Positions 17,330-32,723 are shown, numbered from the stretch's first letter. The stretch: DNA of 64,000 nucleotides from Streptantibioticus cattleyicolor NRRL 8057 = DSM 46488 (GCF_000240165.1 NC_017586.1:1240001-1304000); one strand, 5' to 3'. Numbers and translations: made by a program. The notes: generated from the letters alone by a model not told the origin.

Positions 17330-18256
17330 GTGAGCCGTCATGCCGGACCGGGGCCCGGTTCCGCGCCGGTCGCGCACGGGTTCCCGCATCTGGAGACCGT
17401 CCGGGCGGCGCTGACCGCGCTGTGGCGGCGGTTGTCGTACGACACGGTGAGCGCGTTCGCGGTGAGTGTGCGCCCGGAGGACGTGCGGTTCCCGCCGGGT
17501 GCGGACGTCCTGCTGGGGGCGCAGGCGGTGGCCCGGGCGATCGTGCGCCAGCTGCGGCTGCCGCAGGCCCGGGCGATCGTGGCGTTCCGGGAGATGGCGC
17601 AGGCCGGGGCGGTGGAGGCGGGGGCGGGGCCGGAGTACTTCGTGGAGCTCAACGCCCGTTTCAAGGAGGACCGGCGGGACATCGGGGCGTGCCTGGCGCA
17701 CGAGGTGGCCCATCTGTACCTGGGCCGCCTGGGGCTCTCCTTCCCCGGCACCCGGGACAACGAGGTCCTCACCGACACCACGGCGGCCTATCTGGGCGCG
17801 GGCTGGCCGCTGCTGGACGCCTACCGGGAGGACGACGACCGGGCGACGAAGCTGGGGTTCCTGACGCCGGAGGAGTTCGGTTACGTGCTGGCCAAGCGGG
17901 CGATGGCGTTCGGGGACGACGCCGGGGCGTGGCTGACCGGTGCGCAGGCCCGGGAGGCGTACCGGGCGGGGTGGGCGCGGGCCCGGGACGACTGGCGCCG
18001 GCCGCCGCTGGCCGGGGCCGGCTGGGCGAGCCGGCGCCGGTACGCGGCCGACCGGCGCTGGGCGGCGTTGCAGGTCGTCGCCGAGGACGGGCTGCCGCCG
18101 GTGCGGCTGGCCGGCGGTTACGCGTTCCACGCCGGCGAGCCGCTGCGCGTCTCGTTCCCGTGCCCCACGTGCTGGCAGCGGATCCGGGTGCCGGTCCGGG
18201 GCCGGCTGACCGCGCGGTGCGGGCTGTGCCGGAGCGAGTTGGAGTGTGACGCCTAG
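17330..18256 (+). CDS. HExxH putative metallopeptidase with C-terminal zinc ribbon
   Basis: A 308-residue protein I cannot assign to a named family. It contains a gluzincin-like motif, HEVAH at 124-128 (with E145 in NEVLTDTTAAYLG as plausible third ligand), and a C-terminal zinc ribbon with C278/C281 and C297/C300 (CPTC...CGLC). No signal peptide or membrane segment is visible, so it should be cytoplasmic. I prefer GTG 17330 because GGGAGG ends six bases upstream; GTG 17324 lies directly against the ribosome-binding site. It overlaps the convergent epoxide-hydrolase gene by four bases. Confidence 0.72.
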   Translation: MSRHAGPGPGSAPVAHGFPHLETVRAALTALWRRLSYDTVSAFAVSVRPEDVRFPPGADVLLGAQAVARAIVRQLRLPQARAIVAFREMAQAGAVEAGAGPEYFVELNARFKEDRRDIGACLAHEVAHLYLGRLGLSFPGTRDNEVLTDTTAAYLGAGWPLLDAYREDDDRATKLGFLTPEEFGYVLAKRAMAFGDDAGAWLTGAQAREAYRAGWARARDDWRRPPLAGAGWASRRRYAADRRWAALQVVAEDGLPPVRLAGGYAFHAGEPLRVSFPCPTCWQRIRVPVRGRLTARCGLCRSELECDA

Positions 18257-19218
18257 TCGGGCAGGCCGTCGAGGAATTCCAGGAGGGCGGCGTTGACCTC
18301 GGCGGGGCGTTCCTGCTGGGTCCAGTGGCCGCAGCCGGTCAGGACGTGGGGGGCGCCGAGGCCGGGGTGGAGGGTGGGGAGGGCGGGGATGAGCTGGTCG
18401 TTGCCGGGGAAGTGGACGACGAGGTCGCGGTCGCCGGTCAGGTAGAGGGCGGGGACGGTGACGCGGGCGCCGTCGAAGGCGGCGGTCAGCTCCCGGCTGC
18501 GGTCCAGGCAGCGGTACCAGTTGAGGCCGCCGGTGAAGCCGGCGTCGCGGTATTCGGCGACGAAGGTGTCGATGTCGTCCTCGGTGAGCCAGTCGGGCAG
18601 CCGCCCGGGGTCGGGGTAGTTGGCGAGGAAGCCCTGTTCGGGGTCGATCAGCGGCTGGGCGGGCTCGGCGTTGGCGGGGTTGTCGCCGGAGAGTCCGTAC
18701 AGGCAGCGGCGGAAGGTGGCGTGCGGGTCGCGGGCGAATTCGGCGTCGGCGCGGCCGGGGGTCTCGAAGTAGTTCCAGTAGAAGCGGCCGTCGAACATCT
18801 CGCGCATCGCCTTCAGCGGCGGCACCGGTCCGCGGGGGGTGGGCGGGACGCTCAGTCCGACGACGCCGCGTACCAGGTCGGGGCGCATCAGCGCGGTGTT
18901 CCAGGCGACCGGGGCGCCCCAGTCGTGGCCGACGACCACGGCGCGTTCCTCGCCGAGCGCGTGCACCAGGCCGACGACGTCGCCGACCAGGTGCGGCATG
19001 GTGTACGCCTCGACGGCCTCGGGGCGGTCGCTGCGGGCGTAGCCGCGCTGGTCGGGGGCGACGACGTGGTAGCCGGCGGCGGCCAGCGGGGCGAACTGGT
19101 GGCGCCAGGAGTACCAGCATTCGGGGAAGCCGTGGAGCAGGACGACCAGCGGCCCCTCCCCCTCCTCCGCGATGTGCAGCCGGACGCCGTCGACTTCGAC
19201 CGTACGATGCTCGACCAC
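18253..19218 (-). CDS. Epoxide-hydrolase-like alpha/beta hydrolase
   Basis: A 321-residue soluble alpha/beta hydrolase. Epoxide-hydrolase marks are HGFPECWYSWRHQ (oxyanion hole), VGHDWGAPVAW with nucleophilic Asp in place of Ser, LNWYR in the lid (tyrosine that activates the epoxide), YLTGDRD (acid) and GCGHWTQQERP (catalytic His). Length and motif order fit the EphA group. The substrate is unknown. It is convergent with the HExxH gene and 35 bases downstream of the next same-strand gene's far side; no operon partner is clear. Confidence 0.87.
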   Translation of the reverse strand: MVEHRTVEVDGVRLHIAEEGEGPLVVLLHGFPECWYSWRHQFAPLAAAGYHVVAPDQRGYARSDRPEAVEAYTMPHLVGDVVGLVHALGEERAVVVGHDWGAPVAWNTALMRPDLVRGVVGLSVPPTPRGPVPPLKAMREMFDGRFYWNYFETPGRADAEFARDPHATFRRCLYGLSGDNPANAEPAQPLIDPEQGFLANYPDPGRLPDWLTEDDIDTFVAEYRDAGFTGGLNWYRCLDRSRELTAAFDGARVTVPALYLTGDRDLVVHFPGNDQLIPALPTLHPGLGAPHVLTGCGHWTQQERPAEVNAALLEFLDGLPD

Positions 19219-19253
19219 TGAGCTTCCCTCCCGTAAGTGGCGGTGGCGTCAGC

Positions 19254-21038
19254 CTACGGGGTCACCGCGGGGGCGGTGGGGTCCGGCGGGTCGAGGAGGG
19301 CGAGGAGGCGGCCCAGGGTGTGCGGGTCGCCGTCGGTGACGGTGCCGTCGGGGGGTGATCCGGTGAGCAGGGCGGGGAGTTGGGCCCTGGTCAGGGTGAG
19401 GGTGAGGTCGGCGGGGTCGGGTGCGGTGTGCCGGGTGGCGGGTGAACCGCGGTGGGTGAGGGCGCCGTTGGACAACGTCAGCCGCCAGACGCGTTGTTCG
19501 TCGGTGAGGTGCCAGTCCATGGTGAGGGTGGCCGGCCAGGCGCGGGGGCCGTCGACGCGGACGGCGAGGGAGTCGACGAGCTGGTCGACGGTGAGGGCGG
19601 CGAGCAGGTCGTGGCTGTCGCCGGTGGCGGGCCCGGGGTGGGTGTCGCGCAGGTCGGCGGCGGCGGTCAGGTAGTGGTTGCGCCAGGTGGCGTCGGCGGC
19701 GGCGTGGCCGAGGCGTTCGTAGACGGTGGCGAGCGCCTCGCGGGCTTCGGCGTGGCCGGGGTCGGTGAGCACCGCGTGGTCGAGGAGGGTGGCGGCGAAC
19801 CGCAGGTCACCGGCTTCGGTGTACTCCTTGGCCTTGGCGACGGTGGCGTCCACCCCGCCGAGGCAGGCGGTGTAGCGCCGGGCGAGGCCGGCCGGCGGGT
19901 GCTGCCACAGCCGGGCCGGGTCGTCGTCGAAGGGGGGCTGGAGGTATCGGCGGAGCGCTTCGGGGCGGGCGGTCTCCAGGGCGGGCGGCAGTCGCAGTTC
20001 CTCGGCGATCTCGGCGGGGGTGTGTCCCCGGTTGAGCAGGCGCAGGGTCTGGTCGTGCAGGTAGGCGTGGAGGTCGCGTTCGACGGTCAGGTGGGCGGTG
20101 ACGTGTCGGGTGCCGCGGACGGGCCGGTGGTGGGAGGTGAGGAGCACCTCGGTGGTGTGGCCGTGGCGGGCCAGGGTCTCGGCGAGGTGCCGGGCCCGGG
20201 CGCGGGCGGCGCCGCCGTGGGTGGTGAGGGCGTCGTGCCCGGAGAGCAGCAGGGCGTGCCGGTGCGGCAGGTACAGGCTCAGTTCGGCCGGTGCGGTGGC
20301 GCCGGGGGCGAGGTGGAAGACGAGCCGGAGGCCGTCGACGGTCTCCTCCTGCCCGGTGCGGGTGATCCGCGCGGTGGGCGGGACGAGGGTGAGGGTGCCG
20401 GTGGAGACGGCGGGGCCGAGGCCGCAGCCGATCTGGCCGGCCGGTCCCTTGGGCAGCGCGGTGCCGTACCGGTGGCGGGCGTGGCGGGCGCGGGCGGGGC
20501 CGGCCTGGAGGTTCTCGCCGAGGGCGTGGTCGAGGAAGCCGTCCGGGGCGAGGACGGGTACGGGTTCGTGGCCGGGCGGCAGTACGCCGCGGGCGCCGCC
20601 GAAGTGGTCGGGGTGGCTGTGGGTGTAGACCACGCCGGTGACCGGGCGGTCGCCGCGGTGGGCGCGGTAGAGGGCGAGCGCGGCGGCGGCGGTCTCGGCG
20701 CTGAGCAGCGGGTCGGCGACGACGACGCCGCGGTCGCCCTCGATGAGCGTCATGGTGGACAGGTCGAGGCCGCGTACCTGGTAGACGCCGTCGGTGACCT
20801 GGTACAGGCCGTGCCGGGCGAGGTGCCGGCCGGCCCGCCACAGCGCGGGGTGGGCGGTGTCGGGGCGTTCGCCGGCCAGGAAGGCGTGGGCGTCGGCGTC
20901 CCAGACGACCCGGCCGTCGGCGTCGGTGATCCGGGCGGGTTCGAGGGCGCCGAGGAAACCGTGGTCGGCGTCGTCGAGGTCCCGGGTGTCGTCGTGGTGG
21001 GCGAGGGCACCGGCCGGGTCGCGCGCGAGGTGGGTCAT
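19254..21038 (-). CDS. Alkylsulfatase-like MBL-fold protein with altered metal ligands
   Basis: A 594-residue protein with the three-part layout of SdsA1/BDS1 alkylsulfatases: metallo-beta-lactamase domain (about 85-400), helical dimerisation domain (about 410-500) and SCP2-like C-terminal domain (about 500-590). The first metal motif is intact (THSHPDH, H140-H145), as is the SHH of LLTSHHRPVRG. By my alignment from memory the two glutamate ligands of SdsA1 (in TEAPAE and MAEN) become T248 in GATAPAE and G267 in LLLSGHD, so binuclear zinc binding is doubtful. ATG 21038 is chosen because earlier residues are not family-like. Alkyl sulfate hydrolysis is therefore only a family-based guess. Confidence 0.75.
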   Translation of the reverse strand: MTHLARDPAGALAHHDDTRDLDDADHGFLGALEPARITDADGRVVWDADAHAFLAGERPDTAHPALWRAGRHLARHGLYQVTDGVYQVRGLDLSTMTLIEGDRGVVVADPLLSAETAAAALALYRAHRGDRPVTGVVYTHSHPDHFGGARGVLPPGHEPVPVLAPDGFLDHALGENLQAGPARARHARHRYGTALPKGPAGQIGCGLGPAVSTGTLTLVPPTARITRTGQEETVDGLRLVFHLAPGATAPAELSLYLPHRHALLLSGHDALTTHGGAARARARHLAETLARHGHTTEVLLTSHHRPVRGTRHVTAHLTVERDLHAYLHDQTLRLLNRGHTPAEIAEELRLPPALETARPEALRRYLQPPFDDDPARLWQHPPAGLARRYTACLGGVDATVAKAKEYTEAGDLRFAATLLDHAVLTDPGHAEAREALATVYERLGHAAADATWRNHYLTAAADLRDTHPGPATGDSHDLLAALTVDQLVDSLAVRVDGPRAWPATLTMDWHLTDEQRVWRLTLSNGALTHRGSPATRHTAPDPADLTLTLTRAQLPALLTGSPPDGTVTDGDPHTLGRLLALLDPPDPTAPAVTP

Positions 21039-21103
21039 GGGGCCACGATGGCACCGGTCGGCGTGGTGCGCCCGTCCAGCGGGGTGGAGCGGGTGACGCG
21101 GCA

Positions 21104-21128
21104 CCCGGTGCGGTCGGGGAGCACCGGG
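21104..21128 (-). terminator. Hairpin downstream of gltD
   Basis: CCCGGTGC (21104-21111) pairs with GCACCGGG (21121-21128) around a 9-base loop, some 52 bases past the gltD stop. A weaker stem CCGTAC/GTACGG lies at 21143-21160. Either could end gltBD transcription. Confidence 0.4.
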
Positions 21129-21180
21129 CGCCGCTTTCGGTTCCGTACGCCGTTGTACGGCCCGTTCTCGGGGGTGGCCG

Positions 21181-27208
<6,028 letters not shown>

Positions 27209-27239
27209 CGGCTCTCCCGTCGTCGTTGGCATGTAGTGC

Positions 27240-27302
27240 CGTTCAGAAATGTCACGGCGCAACAGGGACGACGTTGGCCCTCTGCGATTGCGTGCAGGTT
27301 AC
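27240..27302 (-). promoter_or_regulatory. Possible GlnR-type half sites upstream of gltB
   Basis: On the gltB strand GTGAC-ATTTCT-GAACG (27255-27240) and GTAAC-CTGCAC-GCAAT (27302-27287) resemble the GlnR pattern gTnAC-n6-GaAAC. The two sites are 31 bases apart, whereas the classical a/b sites are 6 apart. The first lies 31 bases upstream of the start. The rest of the 303-base gap to the next gene holds only a small hairpin and no visible gene. Confidence 0.35.
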
Positions 27303-27483
27303 AGGATGCCTCGCATCCCGGAAAGCGGATACATGCTTCCACCATGTGGACACGAGCGGGGTGGCGACCCGGGCGGCGGGGCCGGTGTCGCGGGCGCGCG
27401 GAGCGGGCGACTCTGCCCGCGGCGCGGGGGTCTCATGCCCGCCCGGCCGACCGCCGAAACAAGCGATTCACACGAAACCGGGT

Positions 27484-27501
27484 ACCCCGCGCGGACGGGG
27501 T
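27484..27501 (-). terminator. Small hairpin downstream of the VIT gene
   Basis: ACCCCG and CGGGGT form a 6-bp stem 10 bases beyond the stop of the VIT-family gene. The stem is short and no U tract follows. Confidence 0.3.
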
Positions 27502-27511
27502 CACCCCCCGG

Positions 27512-28264
27512 TCAGCCGATCGCGTGGCCGAAGAGCGAGCCCAGCAGGAAGGTGATCCCGGCCGCGGCGGCCCCCAGCACCAGCTGGCGCAGCCCGCTGA
27601 ACCACCAGGAACGGGCGGTCACCCGGGCCACCACCGCGCCGCACAGGAAGAGCCCGAGCAGCGCCAGCACCAGCGCCGGCCACAGCCGGGAGGCGCCCAG
27701 CAGGTACGGCAGCACCGGCAGCAGCGCGCCGGCCGCGAACGAGCCGAACGAGGAGACCGCGGCGACCAGCGGCGACGGCAGGTCGGAGGGGTCGATGCCC
27801 AGCTCCTCGCGGGCGTGGATCTCCAGCGCCTGCTCCGGGTCGCGGGAGAGCTGGCGGGCCACCTCGTGGGCGAGTTCGGGGTCGACCCCGCGCGACTCGT
27901 ACAGCTTGGCCAGCTCAGCCAGCTCGTCGTGGGGGTTGCGGCGCAGCTCCAGCCGCTCCAGCTCCAGCTCGGCCTCGACCAGCTCACGCTGGGAGGCGAC
28001 CGAGGTGTACTCCCCCGCGGCCATCGAGAAGGCGCCCGCGGCGAGGCCGGCCAGGCCCGTGAGGACGATGGTGTGGCTGGAGAGCTGACCGCCGGCCACG
28101 CCGGTCATCAGGGCGAAGTTGGAGACCAGGCCGTCCATGGCGCCGAAGACCGCGGGGCGCAGCCAGCCGCCGTTGACGTCCCGGTGGGTGTGGTGCGGCA
28201 CGTGGTAGCCGGTGTCTTCGGCGCCGGCGCTCCCGGTGCCGCTGCTCTCGATGACGGTGGACAT
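27512..28264 (-). CDS. VIT1/CCC1-family iron/manganese transporter
   Basis: A 250-residue membrane protein of the vacuolar iron transporter family, which exports or sequesters Fe2+/Mn2+. The first helix pair holds WLRPAVFGAMDGLVSNFALM and AAGAFSMAAGEYTSVASQRE, the family signature. A charged cytoplasmic helical region (about 85-155, rich in Glu/Leu) follows, then three C-terminal helices ending LLGSLFGHAIG. Five membrane segments are expected. ATG 28264 is preferred over the upstream in-frame start at 28294; GGAGGGAG lies about 11 bases upstream. Single gene downstream of lgt, 149 bases away. Confidence 0.88.
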   Translation of the reverse strand: MSTVIESSGTGSAGAEDTGYHVPHHTHRDVNGGWLRPAVFGAMDGLVSNFALMTGVAGGQLSSHTIVLTGLAGLAAGAFSMAAGEYTSVASQRELVEAELELERLELRRNPHDELAELAKLYESRGVDPELAHEVARQLSRDPEQALEIHAREELGIDPSDLPSPLVAAVSSFGSFAAGALLPVLPYLLGASRLWPALVLALLGLFLCGAVVARVTARSWWFSGLRQLVLGAAAAGITFLLGSLFGHAIG

Positions 28265-28413
28265 CTGGCGTCGTACTCCCTCCGGACCGGGCACGGAACA
28301 CCCGGCCCCCTGTGCGACGCGTTGACGATACGCACGAACGGGCGAACCGTGCCAGCAAGGAAAGCCTGTCCAAAGGGGGTGCTCGGGGGTGCCGGAGCCG
28401 GAGGGCGGGGGGC

Positions 28414-29385
28414 TCAGCCCTGCTGTGCGGCGGAGGTGTCCTTACCGCCTTCGGCGCGCTCCTCGGCGGGGTCGTCGGGGAAGGACATCAGCGGCTTCGC
28501 GGGGCCGCCGCCGGGCCGGTCGGGGTCCTCGGACGGCGTGGCAGGCGTGGGGGGCGCCGTCGCAGCCGGTTCCACCACGGGCTCCCGGCCCGGGTGGCGG
28601 CGGGCGGAGATCACGAAGCCGGCCACCGCGGCGAGGAAGACCAGGATCGCCGTCCAGTCGTTGAGCCGCATGCCGAGGATCTGGTGGGCGTAGTCGATCC
28701 GCATGTGCTCGGTCCAGAAGCGGCCCACCGTGTAGGCGGCCACGTAGAGCGCGAAGGCCCGGCCGTGGCCCAGCTTGAAGCGCCGGTCGGCCCAGAGGAC
28801 CAGGAAGCCCACCGCGACGCACCACAGCGACTCGTACAGGAACGTCGGGTGGTAGGTGGCGATGTCCGGGGTGGCGGCGGGGCGGTGCGCGGGGTCGATC
28901 TCCAGCGCCCACGGCAGCTTGCTGGGCTTGCCGTACAGCTCCTGGTTGAACCAGTTGCCCCAGCGGCCGATCGCCTGGGCGAAGGCGACCCCGGGGGCGA
29001 CGGCGTCGGCGTAGGCGGGCAGCGGGATGCCGCGGCGGCGGCAGCCGATCCACGCGCCCAGCGCGCCCAGCGCCACCGCTCCCCAGATGCCGAGACCGCC
29101 GTCCCAGACCTTGAACGCGCCCACCCAGTCGCGGCCCGGCCCGAAGTACAGCTCGTAGTCGGTGATGACGTGGTAGAGCCGCCCGCCGACCAGCCCGAAG
29201 GGCACCGCCCACACGGCGATGTCGGCGACGGTGGTCTTCAGGCCGCCGCGCTCCGCCCAGCGCTTGCCGCCCAGCCACACGGCGACGAAGACACCGATGA
29301 TGATGCAGAAGGCGTACCCGCGCAGCGGGATCGGTCCGAGGTGGAGGACGCCCTTCGACGGGCTGGGAATGTATGCGAGGTCCAT
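28414..29385 (-). CDS. lgt: Prolipoprotein diacylglyceryl transferase
   Basis: A 323-residue membrane enzyme that transfers diacylglycerol from phosphatidylglycerol to the lipobox cysteine of prolipoproteins, the first step of lipoprotein maturation (the second, lspA, is at the right edge of this window). The family signature is GRWGNWFNQELYGKPSKLPW, with RGYAFCIIIG near the N-terminus. Seven membrane segments are expected. The C-terminal tail from about residue 260 is hydrophilic and Pro/Glu-rich, a usual actinobacterial extension. ATG 29385 is chosen; a DsbA-like gene ends 67 bases upstream. Confidence 0.95.
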   Translation of the reverse strand: MDLAYIPSPSKGVLHLGPIPLRGYAFCIIIGVFVAVWLGGKRWAERGGLKTTVADIAVWAVPFGLVGGRLYHVITDYELYFGPGRDWVGAFKVWDGGLGIWGAVALGALGAWIGCRRRGIPLPAYADAVAPGVAFAQAIGRWGNWFNQELYGKPSKLPWALEIDPAHRPAATPDIATYHPTFLYESLWCVAVGFLVLWADRRFKLGHGRAFALYVAAYTVGRFWTEHMRIDYAHQILGMRLNDWTAILVFLAAVAGFVISARRHPGREPVVEPAATAPPTPATPSEDPDRPGGGPAKPLMSFPDDPAEERAEGGKDTSAAQQG

Positions 29386-29452
29386 GGCGTCACCGACGCT
29401 ACCGTGCCGGGCGGGTGAAGGCGCAATCCCACCCGGCAAAGGACGCGTAACG

Positions 29453-30379
29453 TCACGGCCGGGGCCGGCCGCCGCCGGGCGTCCCGGAGCCGTGGGTGAC
29501 CGTCGCGGACACGGAGCGTCCCGGCCCGCCCGGGGCCGGCGCCGAGGAGCCGGAGGAGGCCCGGGAGGCCGGGGCGGAGGACGCCGGGGATCCGGAGGCC
29601 GGGGCCGGGGCCTTGCCGCGGTTGGCGTCGGCGACCATCTTCTTCAGCCCGTCCGGGGTGAGCGGGGTGTTGGGGCCGTAGATGCTCTTGCCGTTGAGCA
29701 GCACGGTCGGGGTGGAGTTGTACCCGGAGTTGTTGAAGTCGCTGTTGGACTTCTTGATCCAGCCGTCGTAGCGGCCGTCGCGTACGCAGGAGGTGAAGGC
29801 GGCGGTGCGCAGGCCGGGGACCTTGTCGGCGAGCTGGAGCAGGTAGTTGTTGTCGGCGAAGCGGTCGTCGCGCTCGTCGGGCTGGTTGTCGTAGAGGACG
29901 TCGTGGTAGGCGCGGAACTTGCCCTGGTCCTGGGCGCAGGCGGCGGCGTTGCCGGCCCGCAGGGAGCCGCTGCCGCGCAGGTTGGAGTCGATCAGGGTGA
30001 CCAGGTGGTACTGGCTCTGGAGCTGGCCGCCGTCCTGGAGGCCGTGCACGGTGTCGCGGAAGGTCTTCTCGAAGACGTCGCAGGCCGGGCAGCGGAAGTC
30101 CTCGTAGACCGTCAGGGTGGACGGCGCCCCTGAACGGCCGACGGGGACCGCCAGGTCGCTCTTGCCCAGGGCGCCGGAGGGGGCGCCCGCGGCGCCGCCC
30201 GCCCCGGAGCCGCCGGAGCCGGAGACCGCGATGCCGATGCCGGCCGCCGCCGCGAGCACCGCCACGATGCCGCCGGCCACCAGGGCCGTTCGCTTCCGTT
30301 TGGCCTTGATCTTCTCGCGCTCGCGCTCCGCCCGCAGCCGTTCGCGGGCGCTCTTACCGTCACGGTTGTTCTGGCTCAC
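29453..30379 (-). CDS. Membrane-anchored DsbA-like thioredoxin-fold protein (CPAC)
   Basis: A 308-residue protein with a highly charged cytoplasmic head (SARERLRAEREREKIKAKRK), one membrane helix (about 33-53) and an extracytoplasmic DsbA-type domain with the redox motif FRCPACDVFEK and the cis-proline loop NSTPTVLLNG. It probably forms or isomerises disulfides in exported proteins. A Ser/Pro/Ala-rich tail of about 50 residues follows the domain. GTG 30379 is the start. A paralogue with the same layout is at 58244-59050. It lies between the trp terminator and lgt. Confidence 0.87.
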   Translation of the reverse strand: MSQNNRDGKSARERLRAEREREKIKAKRKRTALVAGGIVAVLAAAAGIGIAVSGSGGSGAGGAAGAPSGALGKSDLAVPVGRSGAPSTLTVYEDFRCPACDVFEKTFRDTVHGLQDGGQLQSQYHLVTLIDSNLRGSGSLRAGNAAACAQDQGKFRAYHDVLYDNQPDERDDRFADNNYLLQLADKVPGLRTAAFTSCVRDGRYDGWIKKSNSDFNNSGYNSTPTVLLNGKSIYGPNTPLTPDGLKKMVADANRGKAPAPASGSPASSAPASRASSGSSAPAPGGPGRSVSATVTHGSGTPGGGRPRP

Positions 30380-30398
30380 GCCCTTGCCTAACGCGGTG

Positions 30399-30440
30399 CG
30401 GCGGGCCGGGGGTGCGCGAGTGCGCACCCCCGGCCCGCCG
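30399..30440 (-). terminator. Perfect 19-bp hairpin ending the trp operon
   Basis: Arms 30399-30417 and 30422-30440 are perfectly complementary over 19 bases around loop GAGT, 51 bases past the trpA stop and 20 bases before the next gene's start. It should insulate the DsbA-like/lgt genes from trpCMBA transcription. Confidence 0.82.
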
Positions 30441-30490
30441 ATTCCCTCGAACGGGTAACGCCGGCCCGTGCGGTTGCCGTGGCGGGCGGG

Positions 30491-31318
30491 TCAGCCGCGC
30501 TTGCGCACCCCGGCCGCCAGCTCGCCCGCGAGGTCCCGCAGGCCCGCCAGGCCCGTCTCGCGGTCCGCGGAGTCCAGCAGCCGCTTGACGAAGGCGGAGC
30601 CGACGATGACGCCGTCGGCGAAGGCGGCCACCTCGGCGGCCTGCTCGCCGTTGGAGACCCCCAGGCCCACGCAGACCGGCAGCCCCTGGCGGCCGGCGGG
30701 GGTGGCCCGGGTGCGCCGCACCAGGTCGGCGGCCTGGGCGCCCACCGACGCCCGGGTGCCGGTGACCCCCATCAGCGAGGCCGCGTAGACGAAGCCGCTG
30801 CCCGCCGCGGTGATCTCGGCGAGCCGCTCGTCCCGGCTGCTCGGGGCGACGACGAAGACGGTGGCCAGCCCGTGCCGCCCGGCGGCGGCCCGCCACTGCG
30901 CGGACTCCTCCACCGGCAGGTCGGGCAGGATGCAGCCGGCGCCCCCGGCGGCGGCCAGTTCCTCGGCGAACCGCTCGGCGCCGTGCCGGTCCACCGGGTT
31001 CCAGTACGTCATGCACAGCACCGGCGCGCCGGTGGCGGCGTGCACCCGGCGTACCGTCTCCAGTACGTCGGCGATCTTCACCCCGCCGCGCAGCGCGATG
31101 TCGTCGGCGGTCTGGATGACCGGCCCGTCGAGCACCGGGTCGCTGTGCGGCAGGCCGATCTCCACGATGTCGCAGCCGCCCTCGACCATGGCGATCGCGG
31201 CGTCCACGCCGCCTTCGACCGAGGGGAAGCCGGCCGGCAGGTAGCCGATGAGCGCGGCCCGGTCCTCCGCCTTGGCGGCGGCCAGCGTCTTCTCCAACAG
31301 CCCGAGGTTGCCGCTCAC
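30491..31318 (-). CDS. trpA: Tryptophan synthase alpha subunit
   Basis: A 275-residue TIM-barrel enzyme that cleaves indole-3-glycerol phosphate to indole and glyceraldehyde-3-phosphate. Catalytic Glu is in [12 protein letters not shown] and catalytic Asp in [20 protein letters not shown] and [13 protein letters not shown] form the phosphate-binding end. GTG 31318 overlaps the trpB stop as GTGA, so synthesis of the alpha and beta subunits is coupled. Confidence 0.96.
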   Translation of the reverse strand: MSGNLGLLEKTLAAAKAEDRAALIGYLPAGFPSVEGGVDAAIAMVEGGCDIVEIGLPHSDPVLDGPVIQTADDIALRGGVKIADVLETVRRVHAATGAPVLCMTYWNPVDRHGAERFAEELAAAGGAGCILPDLPVEESAQWRAAAGRHGLATVFVVAPSSRDERLAEITAAGSGFVYAASLMGVTGTRASVGAQAADLVRRTRATPAGRQGLPVCVGLGVSNGEQAAEVAAFADGVIVGSAFVKRLLDSADRETGLAGLRDLAGELAAGVRKRG

Positions 31319-32553
31319 TTGGCACCTTCCGAAGGGTAGAGCCCGAAGTAGCGGGCGGCGGTGTCCATGTCCTTGTCGCCCCGGCCGGAGAGGTTGACCA
31401 GCAGCAGGGCGTCGGGGCCGAGTTCCCGGCCGGCCTGGAGGGCGCCGGCGAGCGCGTGGGCGCTCTCGATGGCCGGGATGATGCCCTCGGTGCGCGACAG
31501 CAGCCGCAGCGCCTGCATCGCCTCGTCGTCGGTGACCGGGCGGTACTCGGCGCGCCCGGTGTCCTTCAGGTACGAGTGCTCCGGGCCGATGCCGGGGTAG
31601 TCCAGGCCGGCCGAGATCGAGTACGGCTCGGTGATCTGGCCGTCCTCGTCCTGGAGGACGTAGGAGCGCGAGCCGTGCAGGATGCCGGGGTCGCCGGCGG
31701 TGAGGGTGGCCGCGTGCTCGCCGGAGTCCACGCCGTGGCCGGCCGCCTCCAGGCCGATCAGCCGGACGCCCTCGTCGGGCAGGAAGGCGTGGAAGACCCC
31801 GATGGCGTTGGAGCCGCCGCCGACGCAGGCGAGGACGGCGTCCGGCAGCCGCCCGGCGCGCTCCAGCAGCTGGCGGCGGGCCTCGACGCCGATGACCCGG
31901 TGGAAGTCGCGGACCAGGGCCGGGAAGGGGTGCGGGCCGGCCGCGGTGCCGAACAGGTAGTGGGTGCGGTCGACGTTGGCCACCCAGTCGCGGAACGCCT
32001 CGTTGATGGCGTCCTTCAGGGTGCGGCTGCCGGACTTCACGGCGACCACCTCGGCGCCGAGCATGCGCATCCGGGCGACGTTGAGCGCCTGGCGCTCGGT
32101 GTCGACCTCGCCCATGTAGATGGTGCACTCCAGGCCGAACAGGGCGCAGGCGGTGGCGGTGGCCACGCCGTGCTGTCCGGCGCCGGTCTCGGCGATCACC
32201 CGGGTCTTGCCCATCCGCCGGGTGAGCAGGGCCTGGCCCAGCACGTTGTTGATCTTGTGGGAGCCGGTGTGGTTGAGGTCCTCGCGCTTGAGGAAGATCC
32301 GGGCGCCGCCGGCGTGCTCGGCGAAGCGCGCGGCCTCGGTCAGCGCGCTGGGGCGGCCGGCGTAGTTGACCAGCAGGTCGCCGAGTTCGGCGGCGAAGGC
32401 GGGGTCGGCCTTGGCCTTCTCGTACTCCGCGGCGACCTCGTCGACCGCGGCCACCAGGGCCTCGGGGATGAACTTGCCGCCGAAGCGGCCGAAGTACCCG
32501 GCGGCGCTGGGCACCTGGCCCGCCGTGTCCGGGATGAAGAAGTCGGTGGACAT
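31315..32553 (-). CDS. trpB: Tryptophan synthase beta subunit
   Basis: A 412-residue PLP enzyme that condenses indole with serine. The PLP lysine lies in [23 protein letters not shown] and the phosphate-binding VGGGSNAIG are canonical. ATG 32553 has AGGAG eight bases upstream. A 253-base gap with a stem-loop separates it from trpM, unlike the tight trpB-trpA junction, so trpBA expression may be set separately from trpC-trpM. Confidence 0.97.
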   Translation of the reverse strand: MSTDFFIPDTAGQVPSAAGYFGRFGGKFIPEALVAAVDEVAAEYEKAKADPAFAAELGDLLVNYAGRPSALTEAARFAEHAGGARIFLKREDLNHTGSHKINNVLGQALLTRRMGKTRVIAETGAGQHGVATATACALFGLECTIYMGEVDTERQALNVARMRMLGAEVVAVKSGSRTLKDAINEAFRDWVANVDRTHYLFGTAAGPHPFPALVRDFHRVIGVEARRQLLERAGRLPDAVLACVGGGSNAIGVFHAFLPDEGVRLIGLEAAGHGVDSGEHAATLTAGDPGILHGSRSYVLQDEDGQITEPYSISAGLDYPGIGPEHSYLKDTGRAEYRPVTDDEAMQALRLLSRTEGIIPAIESAHALAGALQAGRELGPDALLLVNLSGRGDKDMDTAARYFGLYPSEGAK

Positions 32554-32723
32554 CCGGTTGCTCCTCGTCGGGCGCGGCTGCGCCCCGGTTGCGAAGGCGT
32601 ACGTGGGGCGCGCCCCGCGCACGCCGTACCGCGCCCCGGCGGCGCGGGGCGGTGGTACGGGCCTGGCGGGGGCGCGTACGGGGACGGGCGACGGCGGTAC
32701 CGGGTCCGGCGCGCGGCCGGGCA

